Shown: positions 8,210-17,662 of the stretch, piece by piece
How the letters are laid out: every line of letters starts with the position of its first letter
Numbering within the stretch: the stretch's first letter is position 1
From: Nostoc sp. KVJ20
GTDB taxonomy: Bacteria; Cyanobacteriota; Cyanobacteriia; Cyanobacteriales; Nostocaceae
Assembly: GCF_001712795.1 (NCBI RefSeq)
Contig: NZ_KV757542.1
Span: forward strand, 1-41,001
Reading direction: 5' to 3'
DNA length: 41,001 bases
Program-made: the position numbers and the translations under genes
Notes under the pieces: model-generated
What the model saw: only the letters and a program-made list of their open reading frames with translations
The model's database searches: none
What the model was told of the DNA's origin: nothing

Positions 8210-8510
8210 AAAAGGCTAGCTAAAATTGCACCTCTTTATTTATAATTGCTCCCAACCCTTTTTTAGGAAATATCAAGCTTTAAGTGAATCCTATTGCTTT
8301 ATAAATAAGCATTGTTAACCACAAAGCAAAAGTTGCTACCCCTAAAGTATTTTGTATTTACAAAACTGTTGAAGAGGATTTTTTTACTAAGTTTATTAAC
8401 TTTGTAGCAGTTTCTTATTGGTTACGTCATGCCAATTTGGCGTAACTTGTGCATATAAAAAGACATAACCCTATATACTTAATTGTATGTTAGTAGTTAT
8501 TATAGGACTC
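8210..8510. other. AT-rich gap between two remnants
   Basis: No gene, repeat or convincing promoter was seen. An imperfect hairpin surrounds GTTACG ... CGTAAC near 8417-8445. Confidence 0.4.
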
Positions 8511-8819
8511 CTATTTGATTTTTGAAAAAACTCCGTACATCCCAAGAGTCCTGAAATCAAAGGTAGTGTGTCGAATAAACCACTCAAACATCCACTTTAA
8601 ATGAGAAAATGTTGGAATCAAGGCACAAAAACGTCGAACCCATGTTTTAGCCTGCAACCAGATATCTTCAATAGGATTTTGCTCTGGACAATTAGGAGCA
8701 AAACGAATGCAGTGAATTTTCCATTGTTCTGGTTGCAAATCTTGATTAAGTTCATCTAAAAAGGTTTGGATTTCTTTAGAAGTGATTGCTCGCATTGTAG
8801 AAGTAGTGCTTAGAAACAA
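8511..8819 (-). pseudogene. IS630-family transposase, C-terminal remnant
   Basis: The 102-residue frame contains CIRFAPNCPEQNPIEDIWLQ, the signature of the C-terminal DDE/D block of IS630 transposases (PExNPIExxW), followed by the usual terminal helices. The N-terminal helix-turn-helix and the first two catalytic aspartates are missing, so the copy cannot be active. The sequence just after the stop (GAGTCCTATAATAAC on the minus strand) could be the element's end. No second end is recognisable, so the boundaries of the IS are unknown. Confidence 0.72.
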
Positions 8820-9076
8820 TCATGATTAGAATTTATTAGTTCTTATACTAATAGTTAAATTTATTTCATATATCTACTTAAAACTTATTCAATATATCTG
8901 GTTTTAACCCAGAGTTAACTTTAATTTAAGTCATCGGTAAATAAACGTTAAAGCATAGCCTTCAAACTAAAGCACAATTAGGAACAGTGAATATATAAGC
9001 TTGTTTTTACAAATGAAAACAAGATTTTATTTGCTGCCTTTCCTTAGCAATAAAGCTCATTTTAAGCATCTTTGCT

Positions 9077-9099
9077 CTTTAAGTAGCTATTACTTAAAG
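9077..9099. promoter_or_regulatory. Perfect inverted repeat upstream of the phosphodiesterase gene
   Basis: CTTTAAGTA-GCTAT-TACTTAAAG is a perfect 9-bp inverted repeat with a 5-base spacer, ending 50 bp before the start codon at 9149. No T-run follows, so an operator is more likely than a terminator. The 329-bp gap that contains it has no gene. Confidence 0.45.
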
Positions 9100-9148
9100 C
9101 AAGGATTACTAGGTAGTACCTCGCAATGAATTTTAAAATAGAGATTGT

Positions 9149-10933
9149 ATGAACAAAAACAAAAAAGAACTTTTACCATCTGCGCTCTCAAACAAGATTC
9201 CCAAAATGCTCCCTGGTAGAGTTAAGCGACGTTTGTTTTTGGGTGGGTTAATTATTGGGATGTCTGCTGTTACTTTCTGGGGAGGAGAATTTCTCTTACG
9301 CCAGAATCCAATAACATTGGCTGATATAGCCAACCAAAAGAAGCCTTATGTCTTACCACCTGGGCAAGCTCGTCTCAATCTAGTTTTAATTCTAGATGGG
9401 CTACGCCCTGATTCCATCAATCCACAAAATACACCAAACTTATATCGTCTACGACAACAAGGTGTTAACTACCTCAATGGACACGCTGTTTTTCCCACAG
9501 TCACAAGGGTGAACTCGGCAGCGATCGCCACTGGGTATTACCCAGGTAAAAATGGAATTGTCAGCAATTCTATGTATGTGCCACAAGTCAACCCAACCAA
9601 ATCATTTAGCACAGGAGAATATCCCGAACTCCTTAAGCTTGATCAGGTAACGGACGGAAAATTAATTTTTGTCAAAAGTTTAGGTGAACACCTTCAAGAA
9701 AACGGGATGAAACTGGCTGTTGTTAGTTCTGGTTCAACCGGAAGTGCTTTACTACTTAATCCTCGAAGCATTAGTAAGAATGTTGGCGTTTTGATTAACG
9801 GCTACTTTGATCCTGGTAAACTTGTAGCATTCCCCCCTGAAGTTAACCGGGCAATTTTAACTCGTTTCGGTGCTGCCCCTACAAATAAAGATACTAACAA
9901 CGACGGTCGCTTAAATGAAGCAGTGGACTGGAGTGAGAAAGTTCTTCTAGATTATGTCATTCCAGAATTAAAACCTGATGTAGTCTTTAATTGGTTAACC
10001 GAACCTGACAGTACTCAGCATGAGCTTGGGGCAGGATCTCCAGAAGCAATTAATGTAATCCGCAACGATGATCGCAATATTGGTTTAATTCTAGATAAAC
10101 TCAAAAAACTTGGATTGTATGACCGAACTAATATCTTTGTGATCTCAGATCACGGCTTTAGTGTTCATACCTATACAGTCAACCTGACACAAGAATTAAT
10201 TAATGCTGGGTTAAAGCTTTCAAAAGACTCAGATGACGTAGTTTTAGCTAGCAGTGGTCAGGCAGTGTTACTACATATTAAAGACCGCAACCCCCGGCAG
10301 ATAGAGAAAATAGTCAAGTTCTTACAAAAAAAGGACTGGGCTGGGGTTCTATTTACAGCAGCATACAGACCCCAAAACTCCCAACTTGACGATTCATTTG
10401 CTCAACAAAATAAGCAAAATCATGTCAAACCAGAAGGTTGGGTAGGTGGAACCTTTTCTTTAGAACTCATCCATGAGTTTAATCAAGAACGAGGTGCTGA
10501 CATCATTTTGACTTTTCCCTGGACATCGCAAAAGAACGCCTTTGGAGTCGAAGGAACTGATTTTACAGAAACTACTAGTGGAACGACTGGGCCGCTTACA
10601 GGCAATAGCAGCGGTCATGGCAGTATGAGTCCTTGGAATATTCGCAATACCTTTATTGCTTGGGGAGTCGATTTCAAGCAAGGGGTAACTATTGATACCC
10701 CAGTCAGTAACGTTGATATTACTCCCACGATTTTGGCACTTAAGGGTATTAATCGCAATGAAAACTTTGACGGTCGTGTACTCAAAGAAGGCTTAAAGGC
10801 AGGCATAAACCCGATAGACATCAAAGTTCAGACTAAGGTTTTTACAACCACAGCACGCGGCTATAAAGCTTCTATCCAAGTCTCAGAAGTGGAAAATCAA
10901 CGCTATATAGATAAAAGCTGGCGTGAACGCTAA
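9149..10933 (+). CDS. Membrane-anchored type I phosphodiesterase / nucleotide pyrophosphatase (alkaline phosphatase superfamily)
   Basis: A 594-residue enzyme expected to hydrolyse phosphodiester or pyrophosphate bonds outside the cytoplasm. Residues about 28-48 form one membrane helix after basic residues (KRRLFLGGLIIG), an N-terminal anchor. The two-metal site is visible: LVLILDGLRPD (Asp83), the nucleophile Thr119 in FPTVTRVNSAAIATGYYPG, NWLTEPDSTQHELG (Asp and His), VISDHGFSVH (Asp-His), and SSGHGSMSP with the last His. Substrate is unknown; NPP-type enzymes act on nucleotides or lipids. It stands alone between the polysaccharide region and the metal region. The inverted repeat at 9077-9099 may control it. 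The start has only a weak ribosome site (AGAGAT). Confidence 0.87.
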   Translation: MNKNKKELLPSALSNKIPKMLPGRVKRRLFLGGLIIGMSAVTFWGGEFLLRQNPITLADIANQKKPYVLPPGQARLNLVLILDGLRPDSINPQNTPNLYRLRQQGVNYLNGHAVFPTVTRVNSAAIATGYYPGKNGIVSNSMYVPQVNPTKSFSTGEYPELLKLDQVTDGKLIFVKSLGEHLQENGMKLAVVSSGSTGSALLLNPRSISKNVGVLINGYFDPGKLVAFPPEVNRAILTRFGAAPTNKDTNNDGRLNEAVDWSEKVLLDYVIPELKPDVVFNWLTEPDSTQHELGAGSPEAINVIRNDDRNIGLILDKLKKLGLYDRTNIFVISDHGFSVHTYTVNLTQELINAGLKLSKDSDDVVLASSGQAVLLHIKDRNPRQIEKIVKFLQKKDWAGVLFTAAYRPQNSQLDDSFAQQNKQNHVKPEGWVGGTFSLELIHEFNQERGADIILTFPWTSQKNAFGVEGTDFTETTSGTTGPLTGNSSGHGSMSPWNIRNTFIAWGVDFKQGVTIDTPVSNVDITPTILALKGINRNENFDGRVLKEGLKAGINPIDIKVQTKVFTTTARGYKASIQVSEVENQRYIDKSWRER

Positions 10934-11052
10934 GGCATAACCTCAGAAAAAAATTACTAAGAGCAAGTCATGTAACAACCTTGCCTCTTTTGAGCTAGAA
11001 ATGCTTTCTCAGTAAGCTTTTTAGATAATAAATTGTAAAAGTTGTTTCTTGA

Positions 11053-11337
11053 CAGGCTCTAACCATTATCAAAGAGATCCAAACCATTCTCCTTTCAACG
11101 GAACAAACTACAGTTGATTTGGGTACTGACAATGGCAGTACCCTTACCCTACTCCAGTCAAATCTACTACGCCTGCATTTGCTCATGCCTGAACTGCTCA
11201 GTGGGGCCAAGAGCTACGACTATCTTCCTCCAGGCTGTGAGAACGTGGAAATTATTGCAGATGTAGCGTACACGCTCAGGGGCATCGGAACTCCATTGCA
11301 AGGATTATCCAAAGGTCGGTTTGCCCAACACTCTTGA
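11053..11337 (+). pseudogene. Relic of an unknown ORF
   Basis: The frame is open from 11053 to 11337 and its first two thirds read like a folded protein (TIIKEIQTILLSTEQTTVDL, then ELLSGAKSYDYLPPGCENVE). It has no ATG start (only TTG at 11119) and no ribosome site. Its end overlaps the MerR relic on the other strand. I do not recognise a family. It may be the 3' part of a lost gene, or chance. Confidence 0.25.
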
Positions 11338-11490
11338 TATGCCTTTAGCTCATCCTTCAATTCTTTCATACGATAAATCTGCTCCTCAAGATGAGCAATT
11401 TTCTGTTTGAGTAAGTCCCGAACTAGTGGACAAGCAGGGTCGCCTTGGGAACGGATGCCTAGCACTTGTTGAATTTCAGACAGGGAAACA
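11220..11490 (-). pseudogene. MerR-family regulator, C-terminal relic
   Basis: The minus-strand frame gives SLSEIQQVLGIRSQGDPACP, then LVRDLLKQKIAHLEEQIYRM and ELKAYQECWANRP. This is the hinge and dimerisation helix of cyanobacterial MerR-type regulators, including the Cys-Pro element near the effector site. The N-terminal winged helix-turn-helix is absent: upstream of about 11490 the DNA turns into a SulP fragment on the opposite strand. The tail after DNPCN also looks unrelated. So a MerR gene lost both ends. Its former target is unknown; MerR proteins of this type often control metal efflux or SulP genes. Confidence 0.7.
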
Positions 11491-11791
11491 AAGATATAAT
11501 AGCGTCTTTTGTCGTATTTCTCGTTGCTTTTCCAGTGTTGATGGGTATTGTGATCGCTTCAGGAATTTTCCGGCTTGTGGTTTGGTGACAGGAATAATTG
11601 GTGGGGTAGTTGTTGGGGATATTTCTGGATTAACGTCAGTTCGGGTTAAGAAGATTTATTCAGCATTCGTTGACGGAAACGACGCAAACACGTTGACATA
11701 TCTCAGAATCAAGCAACGGTGTAATAAGGGTTTCAGCTTATCCCGAACTCAGGTTGGATTAGCATTGCAAGTTAGTGGGTCAGCTGCTTGA
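11490..11791 (+). pseudogene. SulP transporter N-terminal relic, frameshifted and MITE-interrupted
   Basis: Translation gives DIIASFVVFLVAFPVLMGIV then IASG, matching the first helix of the intact SulP at 36074-37615 (LLASIVVFLVALPLCMGIAI). A one-base shift near 11563 then moves into the frame PACGLVTGIIGGVVVGDISG, matching PARGLVTGMVGGIIVGAIAG. After a 122-bp insertion the match resumes as LQVSGSAA (intact: LQVSGPAA), then stops at TGA. It is therefore a dead fragment of about 60 codons. It is truncated at the left where it abuts the MerR relic. Confidence 0.8.
11633..11754. mobile_element. 122-bp MITE with target-site duplication
   Basis: The ends ACGTCAGTTCGGGTTAAG and (reverse complement) ACCTGAGTTCGGGATAAG match at 15 of 18 positions. 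The element is flanked by TGGATTA at 11626-11632 and 11755-11761. Removing the element plus one copy of TGGATTA (129 bp, 43 codons) restores continuous SulP homology, which is direct evidence of insertion. It has no coding capacity, so a transposase elsewhere must have moved it. Confidence 0.8.
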
Positions 11792-11811
11792 ATGCTAATC
11801 TCTCGTCCTAA

Positions 11812-11828
11812 TTTCATCCCAATTTCAT
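11812..11828 (+). promoter_or_regulatory. TTTCAT direct-repeat box, RND operon
   Basis: TTTCATCCCAATTTCAT has two TTTCAT half-sites with an exact 11-bp period. TATTAA at 11845-11850 could be the -10 element. It lies 168 bp before the RND adaptor start. The same box occurs at 28686, 38335, 38560, 39534 and 40132. Confidence 0.6.
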
Positions 11829-11995
11829 ATTTGTATGAAAGACTATTAAGTTAAGTGGTTAATTTGGCTTCGTAAACAAATTCCAAGAGCGAAACCGCTT
11901 GCTTGCCAAAAGCGGTTCTCGAAATCCCGCTTAAAAAGTCAACCAACGTCTAAGTACAAATCTACACCACAGTAACTCAAGGACACAAAATAGCG

Positions 11996-13699
11996 ATGGG
12001 AATCTCTAAAAGTCTCCAACCACCTACAGCAATTCGTTGTGTTTCCGGCACAGTCCTAAGCCTTTTATTGCTGACAACTCCCACAGCTGTGTTAGCTGGT
12101 GCTGGACACGACCATAGCGGTGCAAGTTCATTTCAGGGTGGTGGAAGCGAAGCAAGTGGTTCTGTCGAAGTTGATGCCGAAACCGCCCAGAGGCTAGGAA
12201 TTAAAGTCGAGCCAGTGAAACGGCAACGGCTGGCTTTGGGTATTAAAAGTACTGGACAGATTGAAACTTTACCTAGCCAAAAAGTGGAAGTGAATACCCC
12301 AATTACAGGGGCAAAAGTGGTTGAATTGTTGGTGGAACCCGGTGCTGTAGTCAAAAAGGGTCAACCCCTTGCCGTTGTCACCAGTCCCGATCTGGTGGAG
12401 TTACGGGTTAGTTCCCAAGAAAAACGAGCGGAAGCTACAGCTTCTTTGCAGCAAGCGCAAGCCGATTCCAGATTAGCTCAACAAAATTATCAAAGATATT
12501 TACAAATATCTAACGCCGACATTGCCCAAGCCCAAAGCCAGGTAGCATTTGCGGAAGAAAAATATAATAAGGATTTACAGTTAGCTAATGAAGGCGCTTT
12601 ACCACGTCGCAACGCGCTCGAATCTCAAACACAATTAGCGGAAGCAAAAGCCAAACTCACCTCAGCCAACAGCAGACGAGATATCATTGAAAGCGAAGCC
12701 CAAATGAAACGCGCTGAGTCTGCTGTTCAAGTAGCACAAGAGCGTTTACGTCTTAGTGATTCTGCTTATAATACTAGACTGCAACAAATAGGCAACCGTC
12801 CAAATGCCAAGGGATTGGTAACAGTGACTGCTCCCATCTCCGGTAAAGTTGCCGATCGCGAAGTTACCCTTGGTCAAACTTTTAATGATGCAGGTGGCAC
12901 ACTCATGACTATTGTCAATGATAGTCGGGTTTTTGCCACAGCCAATATTTATGAAAAAGATTTAGACAAAGTAAAAGTAGGTCAAAGAGTAAGTCTAAAA
13001 GTTGCTAGCTTACCAGACCGTACCTTTTCTGGAAAGATTACACAGATTGGTGCGGTAGTACAAGGGGAAACACGGGTTGTCTCAGTACAAGCTGAAGTAA
13101 ATAACCCAAGCGGACAACTCAAACCTGGAATGTTCGCCGAATTAGAGGTACTAACAAACCAAGCATCTGCACCTGTATTGGCGGTTCCTAGCTCGGCTGT
13201 AGTCGATGCGAATGGGAAAAAAATGGTCTACATCCAAAATGGGAACGCTTTTCAATCTGCGGAAGTGACCTTGGGTCAAACCTCTGGGGACATGGTTGAG
13301 GTGAAGACGGGTTTGTTTGAGGGAGATGCGATCGTCACCCAACGTGCGCCCCAACTTTACGCTCAATCATTGCGGGGTGATAGTAAACCAGAAGAAGAAC
13401 ACAACGAAGAAAGTGGTTCTCATGCAGAAGAAACTGAAGTTAAAACTAACAGTTTCCCAGTACCTTTGTGGTTAACAGCAGGTGGAGGAGCAGCACTTGC
13501 GACAGTTGCTTTCATGGGAGGTGCTTTTTGGTCTAATCGTCGTACCCGTTCACGTTTAGTACCAGCAGGTAATTTAGAGTATGACGGGTTCGATTATGAA
13601 ACAGAGGTTTATCTCGATAACCACAAGCAACCAACCTTGTCTACTTCTGATAAAAATGTTGAGGAGCGCGATCATCCCCGAAATTCTGATGGTATTTAA
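11996..13699 (+). CDS. RND efflux periplasmic adaptor (CusB/CzcB type)
   Basis: A 567-residue membrane-fusion protein that links the inner-membrane RND pump to an outer-membrane channel. A signal peptide ends near VLAGAGHDHSG, which also offers two His as a metal site. The barrel-sandwich halves (GAKVVELLVEPGAVVKKGQP and VTVTAPISGKVADREVTLGQ) flank a long helical hairpin rich in Ala, Gln and Glu (about residues 140-250). A beta-barrel domain (KVGQRVSLKVASLPDRTFSG) follows. Unusually there is a C-terminal membrane helix (about 495-515) and an acidic, His-containing linker before it (EEEHNEESGSHAEETEVK). The cognate pump lies 286 bp downstream on the same strand. Confidence 0.9.
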   Translation: MGISKSLQPPTAIRCVSGTVLSLLLLTTPTAVLAGAGHDHSGASSFQGGGSEASGSVEVDAETAQRLGIKVEPVKRQRLALGIKSTGQIETLPSQKVEVNTPITGAKVVELLVEPGAVVKKGQPLAVVTSPDLVELRVSSQEKRAEATASLQQAQADSRLAQQNYQRYLQISNADIAQAQSQVAFAEEKYNKDLQLANEGALPRRNALESQTQLAEAKAKLTSANSRRDIIESEAQMKRAESAVQVAQERLRLSDSAYNTRLQQIGNRPNAKGLVTVTAPISGKVADREVTLGQTFNDAGGTLMTIVNDSRVFATANIYEKDLDKVKVGQRVSLKVASLPDRTFSGKITQIGAVVQGETRVVSVQAEVNNPSGQLKPGMFAELEVLTNQASAPVLAVPSSAVVDANGKKMVYIQNGNAFQSAEVTLGQTSGDMVEVKTGLFEGDAIVTQRAPQLYAQSLRGDSKPEEEHNEESGSHAEETEVKTNSFPVPLWLTAGGGAALATVAFMGGAFWSNRRTRSRLVPAGNLEYDGFDYETEVYLDNHKQPTLSTSDKNVEERDHPRNSDGI

Positions 13700-13985
13700 A
13701 AATTAGTGAAGTTGCAGATAATACCTGAAGTTGGGTTCTGTTAGATTTTCTAACATCAAACCAACCTACAGCAAGACTATTTAGATGGTGAACAGAACAG
13801 TTTATAAATCTCACGCTCCGAGTGCAGACTATAAAAATGTAATTTGTTCATATCCTATTTAGGAATAGTTCGCTTTGGGCTGATTTGGGGCTTAATTCTA
13901 GCAACAGCCACACCTAATATTTAAATTTACTTACTCGTTTATCACAAACAAACAAACCCTTCGCCATTTCTTAACCAAAAACCAA

Positions 13986-16900
13986 ATGATTAGTACAGTT
14001 GCTAGATGGGTAATTTCTCGACGCTGGCTCGTAGTAATTGCTGCGCTCATTTCCACATTAGTCATCATCTTTAACACCATCCCCAAAATGCCACTGGATG
14101 TTTTTCCAGCCTTTGCACCTCCCCAAGTCGAAATTGAGACAGCAGCCCCTGGACTAGCGCCAGAAGAAATCGAATCTTTGGTGACATTACCAATTGAAAG
14201 TACCATTAATGGGACTCCAGGCTTAACCACGGTTCGTTCCTCTTCTTCAGCAGGACTTTCTGTAGTCAGAGTTGTTTTTGGCTGGGGAACAGATATCCTT
14301 CAAGCCCGCCAGTTGATACAAGAACGACTGCAACAAGCCATAAGCAAGCTACCAGAAGGAGTTGAAACCCCACGAATTGCTCCCACTAGCTCTCCCATCG
14401 GTACTGTATTAAAGTACGCCTTGACTGTGGAAGGGGAAGGCAATAACCAATCTGCCACTAAAATCGACCTCATGGAAGTCCGCAGAATTGTTGATTGGCA
14501 AGTGACGAATCGCCTTTTAGCAGTTCCCGGTGTCAGTCAAGTACTTGTGTATGGCGGCGATGTGCGTCAGTATCAAGTGTTAGTAGACCTCAACAAACTA
14601 CAAGCTTTTAATGTATCTTTACAACAGGTAAGTGAAGCTGTACAGGCGGCAAATGTCAATGCTCCTGGTGGCTTTTTAACTACTCCTGATAAACAAACTT
14701 TAATTCGGGGAATTGGGCGGATTGAATCCCTTGATGATCTTCAACAATCTGTCATTGTCGCCCGTCAAGGAACGCCTGTCCGCTTGGGAGATGTCGCCCA
14801 AGTGCAAATTGGTGGTGCTGTGAAAATCGGCGATGGTAGTTTAAATGGGAAAGATGCTGTTGTGGTGATGGTGAATAAACAACCCCTAGCTGATACTCCC
14901 ACCGTCACTCGCGCTATTGAAGCCGCAATATCTGAGCTAAAAGCAGGTTTACCGAAAGAAATTAAAGTAAATCAAACCTTCCGCCAAGCAGATTATATCG
15001 ATACTTCGGTGGAAAATGTCAGGTCAGCCTTGGTGGAAGGTAGTATCATTGCAGCAGTTATCCTCATCCCTTTTTTAATGAATTGGCGGACTCTTGGAGT
15101 TGTGCTGTTGAATTTTGCCCTGACTTTTATATTTTCATTGCAAGTATTATCTTTTTTGGGCTTAGGGCTGAATACAATGACTTTGGGAGGATTAGCGATC
15201 GCCATTGGTACAGCGATCGATGATGCCATTGTCTATGCAGAAAATGTTTTTCGTTTGTTGCGACAAAATAAATACTCTCCCAACCCGCGTCCAGTACTGG
15301 AAATTGTTTTTGAAGGAGTACAGGAAGTCCAGGAATCTCTAATTGGGGCAACTTTAATTACTATAGTCGTCTTTTCTCCAATATTTGCCCTCGCTGGTGT
15401 GGAAGGTCGGATTTTTGGCCCAATGGGTCTTAGTTATCTGGTGGTAGTTGTAGTCTCTAGCTTAGAAGCGCTGCTTGTAAGTCCGGCTTTATGTGCAATT
15501 TTATTACCTCACAATAAAATGTCAGTCAGGGAACCCTTTGTACCAAGAGTTTGTAAAAGGATTTATTACCCTTTTCTCGATTTTGCTATCAGAAATTCGA
15601 TAGTTGTGATTACTGTGGCTGCGGCGGGAATGATCGCAGCAATTATAATTTTCCCAACTTTAGGACGGGCATTTCTACCTGAATTCCAAGAAACAACTTT
15701 GGTAAATACCTTAGCACTTTACCCAGGTACATCTTTAGAAGCTACCAATAGTGCTGCTTTTGCTTTGGAAGATAAACTCAAAGACGACCCTAGATTAAAG
15801 TATATTCAATTACGCGCCGGACGCGCCCCCAATGATGCAGATGCTGCACCTGTGAACTTGGCTCACCTTGATATTGGGTTGAGTGACAAAGGAATGAAAA
15901 ATCGCGCAGCTACTGTAGAATGGTTGCGCGAAGAGTTTAACAAAATACCAGGGGCTGCATCTAATATTGGTGGATTTATTGCTCACCGTATTGATGAAAT
16001 TTTGTCTGGGGTCAGAAGTCAAATCGCGGTCAAAATTTTTGGTTCCGACTTAGAAGAACTTCGCAAGCTTGGAAAGCAAGTTGAAGACGCAATGAAATCT
16101 ATTTCGGGAATTGTAGATTTACAACTCGAACCACAGATTCCTATCGAACAAATTCAAATTAAGTTTGACCGTGTTGCTGCATCTCGCTACGGTTTAACTA
16201 TTGGACAATTATCTGATATCATTGAAACAGCGCTCAATGGAAGAGTAGTCTCTCAAGTTTTAGAGAAGCAACAAAGCTTTGATTTGGTTGTATGGTTGCA
16301 ACCACAGTATCGCAACAATCTACAAACTATTGAGAATTTGTTAGTTGATACCCCTGATGGAAATAAAATCCCTTTAGCTAAAGTTGCTACGGTTGCCTAT
16401 GGCACTGGGCCGAATACTATCAATCGGGAAAATGTTTCACGTTTAATTGTGGTATCTGCTAACGCAAAAGGTAGAGATTTGCGCTCTGTAGTGACAGATA
16501 TTCAAAATAACGTTAAGGCACAAGTGCAACTTCCTTCAGGTTATTTTATCCAATATGGAGGTCAATTTGAAGCAGAAGAACGAGCCTCACAAAATATTCT
16601 GGTTTTCGGTGCTATTTCCTTTGTTGTGATTACAGTACTAATGTATCTTTCTGTGAAATCAATCGCTTCAACAGCAATGATTATGATTAACTTGCCCATT
16701 GCATTAGTGGGTGGAGTAATTGCGGTAGCTTTTACAGGTGGAGTTGTTTCTGTAGCCTCATTGGTGGGGTTTGTAACTTTGTTTGGTGTGGCTACTCGAA
16801 ACGGATTATTATTAGTAGATAATTACACCACAAAAGTTGCGTTAGGGATGTCTTTAAAAGAAGTATTAATTTTTGGATCAATGGAACGACTCAACGCTAT

Positions 16901-17141
16901 TTTAATGACATCTTTAACTTCAGCTTTGGGTTTAGTTCCGTTGATAATTTCAGTGGGGCCAGGGAAGGAAATTTTACAACCTCTTTCGATTGTAGTGTTA
17001 GGTGGGTTGTTTACTTCTACGGCGTTAACTTTGTTGGTTTTACCTGCTTTGTACTCGAAGTTTGGTAGGTTTTTGTTACCTAAGCGAAGTGCGGCTGTTG
17101 TGGAAAATGGGAAGGTAGCGGAATCTGTGTTGGAAAATTGA
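13986..17141 (+). CDS. RND heavy-metal efflux pump (CusA/CzcA family)
   Basis: A 1051-residue inner-membrane proton antiporter with the usual duplicated layout: TM1 (about 13-30), a large periplasmic loop, TM2-6, the second loop, TM8-12. Family features include DVFPAFAPPQVEIETAAPGL near the start and GLAIAIGTAIDDAIVYAENV in TM4 with the charged residues of the proton relay. The second loop has HRIDEILSGVRSQIAVKIFG, and the C-terminal half has VATRNGLLLVDNY. The CusA three-Met relay is not evident, so the substrate may be a divalent metal or something other than Cu(I). It is paired with the adaptor upstream; no outer-membrane factor is adjacent. A second pump, very similar by eye, is at 28788. 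Confidence 0.9.
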   Translation: MISTVARWVISRRWLVVIAALISTLVIIFNTIPKMPLDVFPAFAPPQVEIETAAPGLAPEEIESLVTLPIESTINGTPGLTTVRSSSSAGLSVVRVVFGWGTDILQARQLIQERLQQAISKLPEGVETPRIAPTSSPIGTVLKYALTVEGEGNNQSATKIDLMEVRRIVDWQVTNRLLAVPGVSQVLVYGGDVRQYQVLVDLNKLQAFNVSLQQVSEAVQAANVNAPGGFLTTPDKQTLIRGIGRIESLDDLQQSVIVARQGTPVRLGDVAQVQIGGAVKIGDGSLNGKDAVVVMVNKQPLADTPTVTRAIEAAISELKAGLPKEIKVNQTFRQADYIDTSVENVRSALVEGSIIAAVILIPFLMNWRTLGVVLLNFALTFIFSLQVLSFLGLGLNTMTLGGLAIAIGTAIDDAIVYAENVFRLLRQNKYSPNPRPVLEIVFEGVQEVQESLIGATLITIVVFSPIFALAGVEGRIFGPMGLSYLVVVVVSSLEALLVSPALCAILLPHNKMSVREPFVPRVCKRIYYPFLDFAIRNSIVVITVAAAGMIAAIIIFPTLGRAFLPEFQETTLVNTLALYPGTSLEATNSAAFALEDKLKDDPRLKYIQLRAGRAPNDADAAPVNLAHLDIGLSDKGMKNRAATVEWLREEFNKIPGAASNIGGFIAHRIDEILSGVRSQIAVKIFGSDLEELRKLGKQVEDAMKSISGIVDLQLEPQIPIEQIQIKFDRVAASRYGLTIGQLSDIIETALNGRVVSQVLEKQQSFDLVVWLQPQYRNNLQTIENLLVDTPDGNKIPLAKVATVAYGTGPNTINRENVSRLIVVSANAKGRDLRSVVTDIQNNVKAQVQLPSGYFIQYGGQFEAEERASQNILVFGAISFVVITVLMYLSVKSIASTAMIMINLPIALVGGVIAVAFTGGVVSVASLVGFVTLFGVATRNGLLLVDNYTTKVALGMSLKEVLIFGSMERLNAILMTSLTSALGLVPLIISVGPGKEILQPLSIVVLGGLFTSTALTLLVLPALYSKFGRFLLPKRSAAVVENGKVAESVLEN

Positions 17142-17377
17142 TTTTGGGGATAGGGATGAAATGCGAATTTTACAGCTTTCATCTCCTGAAACAATAAACT
17201 GCCAAAAATATTCACCCTTCCTTTGATTTGTGAAAATTAAAAATATTAAAAGCCTTGATAACTATCTCTCTTGTTTAATGAGTAACTTTACACTTTTTTA
17301 AATTTTATTTAGGAGGCATAAGCCAGGAGGAACCCACCTTTAAAAAAGTGAGATTACAATAAGGACGTTTTATACTT

Positions 17378-17416
17378 CTCTGCGAGACGTTGCGCGAACG
17401 CTGCAAGCAGTCTCAG
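17378..17416. repeat. Dispersed palindromic repeat between RND pump and sigma factor
   Basis: CTCTGCGAGACGTTGCGCGA, then ACGCTGCAAGCAGTCTCAG, is a known type of Nostoc intergenic repeat. The rest of the 17142-17662 gap is AT-rich, with a CTCC-rich stretch near 17480-17510, and shows no gene. Confidence 0.55.
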
Positions 17417-17662
17417 TATAATTATTGCTTTTTAATCGGCTTTAGACCAGAACTAAAGTTTTAATTGATACTCATAACCTCCTGCCCCCTGCCTCATAAC
17501 TCCTGCCTTTTAGTAAACTCTAGAAAATGTCACGATAATTACTTTAGATAGAGCTAGCGAGGAAGTTTACAATATTTTCATCCTTTCAATTAATTTATAT
17601 TTATTTATGATTTTTTGAACATTTGTTTATTCAAGATTTATTCAATGGAGGCTAACCTATTC

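Noticed and set aside
8511..8819. A complete IS630 element
   Set aside because: Only the C-terminal third of the transposase is present and no pair of terminal repeats could be matched.
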